Part shown: one piece after another, positions 1 through 6,576 of the stretch
Layout of the letters: each line of letters begins with the position of its first letter
Numbering within the stretch: position 1 is the stretch's first letter
Assembly (NCBI GenBank): GCA_019309245.1
Contig: JAFDGP010000082.1
Coordinates: forward strand, 1 to 9,065
Direction: 5' to 3'
Source: Deltaproteobacteria bacterium
Lineage (GTDB): Bacteria; Desulfobacterota; Desulfobacteria; Desulfobacterales; C00003060
DNA: 9,065 bases
Program-made: the position numbers and the translations under genes
Notes under the pieces: generated by a model
What the model was told of the DNA's origin: nothing
What the model saw: the letters and a program-made list of their open reading frames with translations, nothing else
The model's database searches: none

Positions 1-474
1 TTCCTTGACCGCCATGAAGGTCTTCCCTTTCAGATCACGCAATGTCTTGATATCATCCCGGTGCGCTCGGCAAAAAATCACCCCGCCGAACTTGGTATAA
101 ACCCCTTCGAGACGGCGGTTTCTCAATGTGGCGATCCGATCCACGTCATACCACTCTTCCAGCTCCACATAAAACGACGAGTTGGCGAGGACAAAATCCA
201 CCTTGCCCTTTTCAACATAATCGTAGATGTGCTCAAAATCGGTCGGCACAATCACAAAGGTCTTGCCATGAATCGCGCCGGAGAGGTACCTGGCCGTAGG
301 AGACCACATGTCCAGGCACAACCTCGGGCCTCTTTTTGCCAGGACCCCGATTCGTACCACCTCATCATCGCTCCCTGCAGCAGCGCTCACCCCCGGAACA
401 CACAGCAGCACAAGCAGCAGACAGATCACACGCACTGGATTCCCTGGTTTTTTGATTGTGTCTTTCCCTGACAT
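1..474 (-). CDS. PhnD-like periplasmic binding domain protein, 3' part cut by window edge (probable N-terminus of a sensor kinase)
   Basis: The frame opens with ATG at 474 and stays open for 158 codons to base 1, so the C-terminal part lies outside the window. AAGAGG at 485-480 sits 5 bases before the ATG. Residues 1-32 look like a signal peptide: basic start, hydrophobic core VICLLLVLL, and a likely cleavage near GVSAA. From about residue 40 the protein reads like the phosphate/phosphonate-type binding family (PhnD): VRIGVLAKRGPRLCLDMW, then VDFVLANSSFYVELE, then FGGVIFCRAHRDDIKTLRDL followed by KGKTFMAV. This wording resembles TtrS-like sensor kinases, in which a PhnD domain precedes a membrane segment and a kinase, more than free ABC-transporter binding proteins. 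The kinase part is inferred only. It is a separate transcription unit, 298 bases beyond the kinase gene that ends the che operon. The ligand cannot be told. Confidence 0.8.
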   Translation of the reverse strand, partial: MSGKDTIKKPGNPVRVICLLLVLLCVPGVSAAAGSDDEVVRIGVLAKRGPRLCLDMWSPTARYLSGAIHGKTFVIVPTDFEHIYDYVEKGKVDFVLANSSFYVELEEWYDVDRIATLRNRRLEGVYTKFGGVIFCRAHRDDIKTLRDLKGKTFMAVKE

Positions 475-479
475 TGGAA

Positions 480-485
480 CCTCTT
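480..485 (-). promoter_or_regulatory. Ribosome binding site of the PhnD-like gene
   Basis: AAGAGG, 5 bases upstream of the ATG at 474. It supports this start for a reading frame that runs off the window edge. Confidence 0.7.
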
Positions 486-505
486 GCCAACATTAGCATC
501 TGATA

Positions 506-523
506 CCAAGGCCTCGTCCTTGG
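506..523 (-). other. Small perfect hairpin in the leader of the PhnD-like gene
   Basis: CCAAGG (523-518) and CCTTGG (511-506), read on the minus strand, form a 6-bp stem with a 6-base loop about 30 bases before the start codon. It has no U-run, so it is not a terminator. It could be an RNA leader structure or a protein-binding palindrome; no function is assigned. Confidence 0.35.
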
Positions 524-530
524 ACTCATT

Positions 531-574
531 TATAAAAGAAACCCCGGAATGAGAGGCCATCATTCTCAATCCGG
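531..574 (-). terminator. Terminator-like hairpin between the che operon and the PhnD-like gene
   Basis: On the minus strand CCGGATTGAGA (574-564) pairs with TCTCATTCCGG (554-544) across an 11-bp stem with one mismatch and a 9-base loop. GG and then TTTCTTTTAT follow (543-532). This is the shape of a Rho-independent terminator. It could end the che operon, or act as a leader attenuator if the promoter proposed at 623-595 is used. Confidence 0.45.
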
Positions 575-594
575 ACGAACCGGAACCAAAAAAA

Positions 595-623
595 TTTATC
601 ACGAAAATACGTGCTGTTCTCAA
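595..623 (-). promoter_or_regulatory. Possible sigma-70-type promoter for the PhnD-like gene
   Basis: On the minus strand TTGAGA (623-618; 5 of 6 to the -35 consensus) is followed after exactly 17 bases by GATAAA (600-595; 4 of 6 to the -10 consensus). A transcript starting near 588 would have a leader of about 115 bases carrying both downstream hairpins. The match is modest and overlaps a repeat element, so this is only a candidate. Confidence 0.3.
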
Positions 624-688
624 GCCCGAAGGGCGCAAAGGACAAAAACACGAAAGACTCAATGTCTTTTATTTCGTGCTTTCGTGAT
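598..688. repeat. Intergenic inverted-repeat element with four CACGAAA copies
   Basis: Outer arms ATCACGAAAATACG (598-611) and, on the other strand, ATCACGAAAGCACG (688-675) match at 12 of 14 positions, 63 bases apart. The heptamer CACGAAA occurs at 600-606 and 649-655 on the plus strand and at 678-672 and 686-680 on the minus strand. A short GCCC-GAA-GGGC hairpin (625-635) lies inside. Intergenic strings of this CTTTCGTG type are, from memory, dispersed in Desulfobacterota genomes, so this is probably one copy of a non-coding family. No protein is encoded. Confidence 0.55.
644..678 (-). terminator. Candidate Rho-independent terminator of the che operon
   Basis: On the minus strand CACGAAA (678-672) pairs with TTTCGTG (655-649) and GAC (666-664) with GTC (658-656), around a loop ATTGA and with a five-base bulge (671-667) on one side. 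TTTTT (648-644) follows the stem directly. It lies about 95 bases after the stop of the kinase gene. The bulge weakens the call, and the hairpin is part of the repeat element. Confidence 0.4.
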
Positions 689-772
689 TATTTTTTAAAG
701 TTTTTTCTCCCAAAACACGCGTATTGTTCTCAATGCATGAGCCGCAACTTGAATCGAGTTTTTTGAGAGGGT

Positions 773-3280
773 CTATTTGGCGCCGTTATGCGCAATAGAA
801 GGGGAGCCATGCTTTTCAGGCTCGGCGTCTCCCAGCACTTTTTGAATCGTCCTGGCCATGTCATCCGTGGTAATCGGCTTGATCACCAGCTCTCTAATGC
901 CCAGGGCCTTTGTCTTTTCCTCTAAGACCGCCTCACTGAACCCTGTACAAAGGATCACCGGGATATCCGGTCGAATGCGCATAAGCTCTTGAGCCAGCTC
1001 ATCGCCCCTCATATTCGGCATGGTCTGGTCCGTAATCACCAAATCAAACCCGTCGGGCTGGGCCCGAAAGGCTTCCAGGGCTTCAATGCTGCTCGTCCTG
1101 ACCGTCACCTGATAACCCAGGCGTTTCAACATCAGCCCCACCGAATCCACTGTCGCCTTTTCATCATCCACAAAGAGCACATGCCCCTGACCGGCAGGAA
1201 TTTGAAAAGCCGCCTCCGATTGTCTGGGACGCGCAACCGCTCCCCCGGGGAACAATACCTGAAACGTCGTGCCCTGGCCCAGGACGCTGTCAAACTTGAG
1301 TGTGCCCCCGTAACTTTTGACAATCCCATGAACCACCGAAAGCCCCATGCCCGTCCCCTCGCTTCGGTTTTTGGTCGTAAAAAAGGGATCCAGAATTCGC
1401 CCGGCGATCACAGGATCGATCCCACATCCCGTGTCGCTGACACAAAGCCTCACATAGCGTCCCGGCTTGAGACCAGGATGGGGATGCGCAGAGTCCGCAT
1501 CAAGCTCGACTTCATCCACGCTGACCCCCAACACCCCACCCTTTTCCCGCATGGCATAGGCTGCGTTGGCACACAGATTCATGAGGATCTGATGAATATG
1601 GATCGGATCGGCCAGGACCATTCCGACCTCCGCCTTAAAGCGTTCCTGGATCTCAATGGTGGCGGGCAAGGAATACCGTAACAGCTTGAGGGCCTCCTTG
1701 ATGATCGGGGTAATGGTCAATGGCACCCGCTTTGTCTCTTTTTGTCGGCTGAAGGTCAGGATCTGTTTCACCAGGTCCTTGGCACGATGGCTGGCCTTCA
1801 GGACCTCCTGCAAGCCGGGCCTTAACGGGCTGTCCTCGGAAACACTCGAGAGGGCCAGTTCGGTTTGAATGATCATGGGGGTCAAAATGTTATTAAAATC
1901 ATGGGCAATCCCGCCGGCCAGTGTCCCAATGGCCTCCATCTTCTGAGACTGTCGCAACTGTCTTTCCATGGCGACAAGATCGGTCACATCCCGCTTGACC
2001 GCCACAAAATGCGTAATGGTCCCGTCCGGGCTCCTGACCGGAGAGATGCAAGCCTCTTCTTCGTACAAGGTCCCATCTTTCTTCTTGTTGGTAAAGTGCC
2101 CGTTCCACACCTCGCCCCTTTTGAGCGTATCCCACAGCTCCTGATAAAAGGCCTGATCATGCCGGCCGCTTTTCAGGAACCGGGGATTCCGGCCCACCAC
2201 CTCGTGTGTCGGATAACCGGTAATGTGCTCAAACGCGGGATTGGCATACAAAATATTGGCCTCGTGGTCTGTAATCACCACGGCTTCCCGGATATGGTCA
2301 ATGGCTGTGGCCAGAAGGACCCGATTCGCCTCCTGTTGCCTGCGTTCCGTGATATCCGTAATAAGCGCAAAAGATCCTTCTATGGCCCCGGATTCATCAA
2401 ACACGGTCGTGGCATTCACATGGGTGTAGAGATCTTCTCCTGTCTTTTTCTTTAAGATGATTTCATAGCTTCGATGGAGGGTGTCGCGGATTTTTCCCAT
2501 TTGGCTTTCAAAAACCTTCCGGCCCTCCTCATCCACAAAATCCAGGGGGCTCTTTCCGATCATTTCATCAGGACGGTACCCCAGCATACGGCAAAGGGAT
2601 TCATTCACCTCCACGGTCTTTTGTTCATGATCGATCAGCCAATAGCCTTCGGAGGTGGTCTCAATCAGATGCTGGTATTTTCTTTCCTTCTTGCTCAGTG
2701 CCTTTCCCGCCTCAAGGCGTTTGAGGCGGTCGGTGACCGTCATTGCCACGGATTCGGCAAAAGTCGTCAGAAAGTTGAGAATCATGGGGAGCTTTTTTCT
2801 ATCCACAATGGGAACCTTTGCCAGGGCCTCCAGATAAGCCTTTTGCTCAAAACCATATTTTTGAGCCTGACGATAAAAAAAGTCCAGATCAGGAGGCTCC
2901 AGCAAAAACTGTCCGACAAAGGCATTGGCCACATGCTGCCCTTCAATAATGATCGGCGAGGCCGCGTCTGTCAGGCCGTTTTTGCACTGGTACAAGGAAA
3001 AGGTTTTTCCTTTCTGGAGGGCATTGGACAATTGGGTATCACTTTCAATACATTTTGCAAAAGTTCGCTTATCTACACGATGAAAATCCGTACAAATCCG
3101 CTGCCATCGCGACCCCACAATCACCCGGCCCTGGAGATCAATAATCGCGGCGGCAATGCCTACGGCATCACAAAAACTGTCGAGCAGTCGTTGATGTCGA
3201 TCCACATCAACAAGTCTCACGAAATCACTGCTGACATCATGGCATTTTCCATGGCCAGCAAGTTCCGGCCTTGCTTCCAT
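773..3280 (-). CDS. Cytoplasmic PocR-PAS-PAS hybrid histidine kinase with C-terminal receiver
   Basis: An 835-residue sensor kinase without a signal peptide or membrane segment. Residues about 27-180 form a PocR sensory domain: Cys63 (ICTDFH), Cys77 (KCIESD) and Cys99 (YQCKNGLTDAASPI), then VGQF. Two PAS domains follow (about 199-314 and 319-439), each ending in a DIT/DVT motif. The kinase core has the H-box GTLAGGIAHDFNN (His460), N-box with Asn572, G1 DTGCGID (616-622) and G2 GTGMGLS (642-648). A receiver closes the protein: Asp705/Asp706, phosphoacceptor Asp751 (VITDQTMP), Thr779, Lys801. PocR domains are known to sense small organic molecules; the ligand here is unknown. The start is ATG 3280 with AGAGGA 8 bases upstream; a GTG at 3298 is in frame but lacks that spacing. 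The gene follows cheX by 21 bases and is last in the operon. His460 should pass phosphate to Asp751; any output partner is not visible. Confidence 0.9.
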   Translation of the reverse strand: MEARPELAGHGKCHDVSSDFVRLVDVDRHQRLLDSFCDAVGIAAAIIDLQGRVIVGSRWQRICTDFHRVDKRTFAKCIESDTQLSNALQKGKTFSLYQCKNGLTDAASPIIIEGQHVANAFVGQFLLEPPDLDFFYRQAQKYGFEQKAYLEALAKVPIVDRKKLPMILNFLTTFAESVAMTVTDRLKRLEAGKALSKKERKYQHLIETTSEGYWLIDHEQKTVEVNESLCRMLGYRPDEMIGKSPLDFVDEEGRKVFESQMGKIRDTLHRSYEIILKKKTGEDLYTHVNATTVFDESGAIEGSFALITDITERRQQEANRVLLATAIDHIREAVVITDHEANILYANPAFEHITGYPTHEVVGRNPRFLKSGRHDQAFYQELWDTLKRGEVWNGHFTNKKKDGTLYEEEACISPVRSPDGTITHFVAVKRDVTDLVAMERQLRQSQKMEAIGTLAGGIAHDFNNILTPMIIQTELALSSVSEDSPLRPGLQEVLKASHRAKDLVKQILTFSRQKETKRVPLTITPIIKEALKLLRYSLPATIEIQERFKAEVGMVLADPIHIHQILMNLCANAAYAMREKGGVLGVSVDEVELDADSAHPHPGLKPGRYVRLCVSDTGCGIDPVIAGRILDPFFTTKNRSEGTGMGLSVVHGIVKSYGGTLKFDSVLGQGTTFQVLFPGGAVARPRQSEAAFQIPAGQGHVLFVDDEKATVDSVGLMLKRLGYQVTVRTSSIEALEAFRAQPDGFDLVITDQTMPNMRGDELAQELMRIRPDIPVILCTGFSEAVLEEKTKALGIRELVIKPITTDDMARTIQKVLGDAEPEKHGSPSIAHNGAK

Positions 3281-3288
3281 CGGACTTT

Positions 3289-3294
3289 TCCTCT
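3289..3294 (-). promoter_or_regulatory. Ribosome binding site deciding the kinase start
   Basis: AGAGGA, 8 bases before ATG 3280. It lies inside the reading frame that would begin at GTG 3298, and so argues for the shorter protein. Confidence 0.6.
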
Positions 3295-3301
3295 GCACCG
3301 G

Positions 3302-3736
3302 TTAAAGGACCGCAACTTTGAGAAATTCGCCGTCCACATCAAAGACCGTCCCGGGTTCTGTGTCCGAATCTGCCGGGCTGTCCAGAACCTCCACCTCCGG
3401 GACGTCCAGGACCAGGTCTTTGTCGAAGGCCAGGCTGGTCACCAAATTTCCACCAATGAGGTTTGCGGCCTCTTTGAAGATATCCTTCAAGTCTTTTTCC
3501 GTGACCCCCTGGCCTTCGCCAAGGAGTGCCGCAGCCATATCCTGGACCAGTTTTTCAGACCCATAGACCACCACCTTGAACGGGCTGTTCTGAATGGCGA
3601 CACTGGCCCTGAAACACAATGTCGGCATGGGAGGCTGAAGATCTTCCCGGATTACTTCCGGAAACATGAAATACATCCCTTCAAACACATGGGGAACAAC
3701 GCTGTCCAAGACATTCTGGATGTCTCTTGTGTTCAT
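3302..3736 (-). CDS. cheX: CheX-type chemotaxis phosphatase
   Basis: A 144-residue protein of the CheC/CheX/FliY phosphatase superfamily, single-motif CheX type. The helix DIFKEAANLIGGNLVTSL carries the E-x-x-N signature (Glu89 and Asn92 from the ATG), the pair that in this family dephosphorylates the aspartate of CheY-like receivers. The N-terminal half (MNTRDIQNVLDSVVPHVFEG) and the FKVVVYGSEKLVQDMAAALL stretch fit the family. The start is ATG 3736, because GAGAGGGG (3750-3743) lies 6 bases upstream; a TTG at 3742 is in frame but would sit against that site. It is 43 bases after the coupling-protein gene and 21 bases before the hybrid kinase, so co-transcribed. No free CheY is visible, so its natural substrate may be the fused receiver next door, the kinase's receiver or a CheY elsewhere. 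Family is confident, substrate is inference. Confidence 0.82.
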   Translation of the reverse strand: MNTRDIQNVLDSVVPHVFEGMYFMFPEVIREDLQPPMPTLCFRASVAIQNSPFKVVVYGSEKLVQDMAAALLGEGQGVTEKDLKDIFKEAANLIGGNLVTSLAFDKDLVLDVPEVEVLDSPADSDTEPGTVFDVDGEFLKVAVL

Positions 3737-3742
3737 TTTCAA

Positions 3743-3750
3743 CCCCTCTC
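3743..3750 (-). promoter_or_regulatory. Strong ribosome binding site of cheX
   Basis: GAGAGGGG, 6 bases upstream of ATG 3736. It favours the ATG over the in-frame TTG at 3742. Confidence 0.65.
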
Positions 3751-3779
3751 AACGATTAGTGGCCGAGCTGGCTTCCCTT

Positions 3780-5723
3780 TTAGGGATTTATCGCGGCAGC
3801 ATGTCCGCCCAGCAACCGGTCGGTATTCAGCAGAATCCTTGCGCGCCCCTCGGCCTTTGCCATGCCAAGAATCATCTCGGCAGTGCTTCGGCCTCCCAAT
3901 GAAGGGGGATCTTCAATATCTTCCGCCCTGAGGTTCAAGACCTCTGACACCGAATCAACCACCATCCCCACTTGTGTGGTGCCTTTTTTTCCCTTGACCT
4001 CCATGACAATAATACAGGTCCGTTCGTTGTAATCCGATGCCGCCATCCCAAGCTTGATCCGGAGGTCGATTACAGGAATCACCTTGCCCCGGAGATTGAT
4101 CACGCCCTTGACAAACGGAGGGGTCTGAGGCACGCTTCGGATGGGCGTCATGCCGATGATCTCCTTGACCGACACGATATCCACCCCGTACTCTTGATGA
4201 TCCAAGTCAAAGATAAGGCGCTTGCCTCCCTTTTTCGGTGTATCCGTCAATTCATAGTCCCGGGCAAAACGCCGGATAAGCCTGGAGATCACCTGGGACA
4301 GATCATGCATCCTGGATGTTCGTCTCACCGATCCAACCGCATCGCACGCCTTTTCCGCAAACCGTACATCCATAAACTTATCCAGGTCGATCAAGGTACC
4401 GATCCCCATCTCTTCCACCATATAGTGCTGAATGCGGTCCAGATCTTCAATCACCGGGAAGAGGTCATCGGTCTTGATCCCCTGAGGCTCTGTAAGCACC
4501 TTTTTGAGCACAGGGGCCTTGAGCCCGAGGTTCTTTTTGGGATCCAGAAAGGTCACCGCAATCTCTGCCGCCTGGTCAGGCTGTTGAGCAATGAACTGTC
4601 CCGCCTGGACCAGCATGGTAACAAATTCCTGGACCGCGTCGGGATAATCCTGGATCAGTTCATCGCGCACGACAACCACACAGCACGGATGGTCCTGCCA
4701 GAGTTCTCCGGAAAAAAGCATGAGATCCCCGGTTCCGGATGCAATGGCCTTTGTGCCAAGGGGTTCAGCCACGGTGTATCCGCACACCTCCGCATGTTTG
4801 GCCAGAAATTCCGGCATCTTGATCGGTGGAACCACTTCGAAAAGCACATCCACGCCCTCTTGGCCCGCCACGCCCGGTCTCAGGCCGATCTCGCGCAACA
4901 ACATGGTGGAAAGCATATGATGAATGGAAAGCATGTGGGGAATATAAAAGGTCTTGCCCCTGAAGAATTCCTGCAAAGAGCCCCGTGTCGGGACCTGTTT
5001 GCTTCCAACACAAATACTGCCGTTCTTGTGGGCAAAAAGCACCAGCTTCATGGGCGCACCGACCCCAAAAAGGTCCATGGCAATCGGGGCCAACACAAAG
5101 GCTGCGTCAATATCTCCCGTCTCCAGGGCCTTTTGAACGGGGTTCCAACTGGGCATGCAGAGGGTCTCCAGCTCAAATCGCTCAGGCGCCAGGGCTCCGG
5201 AGGCGATCAGATGCTTCAACACCCCCAGGGTCAAATGGTCTGTGATCTGGATATGGGCCACACTCAAGTGGACCTTACCTGAGGCGGTCTTCCGCGGAGG
5301 CCGGTGTCTTCCCAGGCCGTCTGAGCGGCCCTCAGACTTGATCCCAAAGGTTTCTTCAATCGCGTATCTTAATTCCGGGGCGGAGAAGGGCTTGGAGATG
5401 AAACCACTCACCCCGGCCTCCACGGCCTTACGGGCTTGTTTTTTTTCCGCCTGGGCTGTGGCCATGATAAACGGAACATCCTTCCACCTTTCTTCGGACC
5501 GGACCTCCACCAGGAGATCATAGCCCCCTTTTTCCGGCATGTTCCAGTCACTGATAATCAGCTTGATATCCGGCTCCTGATTCAGCTTCTGGATGGCCTC
5601 CTCGCCGTTACGAGCTTCCAGAACGTTATTGAAACCGACCTGGGTAAGAATTTGCAGTTCCATTTTTCGGGTTAGATCGGAGTCTTCGACCAGCAGTATT
5701 GTCATGTCAAGATCTAATGCCAT
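3780..5723 (-). CDS. REC - NrtA/NasS-like ligand-binding - CheW fusion, cytoplasmic chemotaxis coupling protein
   Basis: A 647-residue fusion of three domains. Residues 7-125 are a complete receiver: Glu13/Asp14, phosphoacceptor Asp59 (LIISDWNMPEKGG), Thr89, Lys111 (ISKPFS). Residues about 150-450 match the NrtA/CmpA substrate-binding family: TDHLTLGVLKHLI, PSWNPVQKALETGDIDAAFV followed by LAPIAMDL, MLSIHHMLS, VVPPIKMPEFL, GYTVAEPLG, LWQDHP. Residues about 500-640 are CheW: RLIFDLDHQEYGVDIVSVKE, then FVKGVINLRGKVIPVIDLR, then GMVVDSVSEVL. No signal peptide precedes the binding domain, so it should lie in the cytoplasm, as in the nitrate sensor NasS. The start is ATG 5723, with GAGAGGG ending 4 bases upstream; the frame is open to an ATG at 5786, but that has no better site and lies inside cheR. 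The gene overlaps cheR by 17 bases. CheV has CheW then REC; here the order is reversed and a sensor is inserted. Likely role: a CheA-coupling protein tuned by ligand and phosphorylation (inference). Confidence 0.9.
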   Translation of the reverse strand: MALDLDMTILLVEDSDLTRKMELQILTQVGFNNVLEARNGEEAIQKLNQEPDIKLIISDWNMPEKGGYDLLVEVRSEERWKDVPFIMATAQAEKKQARKAVEAGVSGFISKPFSAPELRYAIEETFGIKSEGRSDGLGRHRPPRKTASGKVHLSVAHIQITDHLTLGVLKHLIASGALAPERFELETLCMPSWNPVQKALETGDIDAAFVLAPIAMDLFGVGAPMKLVLFAHKNGSICVGSKQVPTRGSLQEFFRGKTFYIPHMLSIHHMLSTMLLREIGLRPGVAGQEGVDVLFEVVPPIKMPEFLAKHAEVCGYTVAEPLGTKAIASGTGDLMLFSGELWQDHPCCVVVVRDELIQDYPDAVQEFVTMLVQAGQFIAQQPDQAAEIAVTFLDPKKNLGLKAPVLKKVLTEPQGIKTDDLFPVIEDLDRIQHYMVEEMGIGTLIDLDKFMDVRFAEKACDAVGSVRRTSRMHDLSQVISRLIRRFARDYELTDTPKKGGKRLIFDLDHQEYGVDIVSVKEIIGMTPIRSVPQTPPFVKGVINLRGKVIPVIDLRIKLGMAASDYNERTCIIVMEVKGKKGTTQVGMVVDSVSEVLNLRAEDIEDPPSLGGRSTAEMILGMAKAEGRARILLNTDRLLGGHAAAINP

Positions 5724-6576
5724 GGGTCCCTCTCTTACCTTCTTTTTGATATATGGTTGGCTGAACATAGCGAAAGCCGTTAGCAATGCCTGTCAAACTT
5801 TCTGAATGCCCGATAATCAGGTAGCCACCGTCTGCAAGGCAGTCATAAAACTTGTTGACCAGTTCTTCCTGGGTCTGCTTATTAAAATAGATCATAACAT
5901 TCCGACAGAAGATAAACGCAAAGGGGTCTTGAAAACAAAACGGCTCCATGAGGTTCAAACGCTGAAAACTGATCATGTCTCTGACAGGCTGCTTGACCCT
6001 GAAGTTTCCTTCCTGGTTTCCATAACCCTTCTGGAAATATTTCCGCAACATAGCGGCGGGAATCTTGTCAAGCCGTTCCCCGGCATAGATGCCGCTTCGA
6101 GCCCGGGCCAAGACCTGTGTGGAAATATCCGTGGCCAGGATCTTCGTGTCATTGGGCAGGAAGTCCCCAAAATATTCCTTCATACAAATGGCCAGGGAAT
6201 AGGGTTCCTCCCCGCTTGAACAGCCCGCACTCCACACGCGGATCCTTTGGTAGCGCCCATTTCCAGCCATCCAGGAAGGAAAGACGGTTTTCTTCAGGAA
6301 ATCAAAATGTCTTTCTTCGCGAAAAAAGCTCGTCAGGTTCGTAGAAATCGCATCCAGCATCCTGACCAGTTCATCTCCACTGTCATCCTTGGTTACAAAC
6401 TGGTAGTAGGCCCGAAAGCTTTCAAACCCCCGCTCCCGAAGCCGCTTGCTCAGTCGGGCGCGGACCAGGGCCTTCTTGCCGGCATGCAGCTCGATCCCGC
6501 ATTTTCCATAGACCAGGGCGCTGAAACGCCGGAAATCCCGGTCTGATAACTCTGCACAATGCATACCATTATCCAC
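5707..6576 (-). CDS. cheR: Chemotaxis receptor methyltransferase CheR
   Basis: A 289-residue S-adenosylmethionine-dependent glutamate methyltransferase that would methylate chemoreceptors, opposite to CheB. The N-terminal helical domain (about 8-75) is followed by STNLTSFFRE (78-87), the cofactor-binding VWSAGCSSGEEPYSLAI (114-130), ATDIS (148-152) with Asp150 placed to bind the ribose, FCRNVMIYF (223-231) and GGYLIIGHSESL (250-261). Length is normal for the family. The start is probably GTG 6576, which overlaps the cheA stop by 8 bases, with GAGGGA 10 bases upstream inside cheA; ATG 6564 (residue 5) is the alternative and has a poorer site. The overlap suggests translational coupling. Nothing is missing from the active-site motifs. 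Its target receptor is not in the window. Confidence 0.93.
   Translation of the reverse strand: MDNGMHCAELSDRDFRRFSALVYGKCGIELHAGKKALVRARLSKRLRERGFESFRAYYQFVTKDDSGDELVRMLDAISTNLTSFFREERHFDFLKKTVFPSWMAGNGRYQRIRVWSAGCSSGEEPYSLAICMKEYFGDFLPNDTKILATDISTQVLARARSGIYAGERLDKIPAAMLRKYFQKGYGNQEGNFRVKQPVRDMISFQRLNLMEPFCFQDPFAFIFCRNVMIYFNKQTQEELVNKFYDCLADGGYLIIGHSESLTGIANGFRYVQPTIYQKEGKRGTHGIRS
5728..5734 (-). promoter_or_regulatory. Ribosome binding site deciding the start of the fusion gene
   Basis: GAGAGGG, ending 4 bases before ATG 5723, within the 3' end of cheR. It supports the 647-residue form over the 63-base longer frame that starts at 5786. Confidence 0.6.

Noticed and set aside
528..533. TATAAA on the minus strand as a -10 element
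   Set aside because: No acceptable -35 lies 16-18 bases upstream, and it is part of the U-rich tail of the terminator-like hairpin.
426..662. Minus-strand frame of 78 codons in the spacer after the che operon
   Set aside because: It runs through the inverted repeat and both hairpins, overlaps the signal-peptide coding region of the PhnD-like gene in another frame, and looks like translated repeat.
746..764. Plus-strand hairpin AACTTG-AAT-CGAGTT followed by TTTT, resembling a terminator
   Set aside because: It points along the plus strand, where no gene is present. The stem is AU-rich with a G-U pair and probably arises by chance in AT-rich spacer.
1981..2316. Second PAS domain of the kinase considered as a LOV light sensor because of the sequence GRNPRFLKSG
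   Set aside because: LOV domains need a Cys in the GxNCRFLQ motif to bind flavin; here that position is Pro.
2474..3931. Long open frame on the plus strand (485 codons) opposite the kinase and cheX
   Set aside because: It is antisense to well-recognised PocR, PAS and CheX coding sequence, shows no family resemblance, and spans two minus-strand genes.
3972..5282. Long open frame on the plus strand (436 codons) opposite the REC-NrtA-CheW gene
   Set aside because: It is antisense to conserved domain sequence, is rich in His, Arg and Pro as expected of a shadow frame, and resembles no protein I know.
5724..5786. Longer N-terminus for the fusion protein starting at ATG 5786
   Set aside because: The extra 21 residues precede the receiver, overlap cheR by 80 bases and have no better ribosome binding site than ATG 5723.
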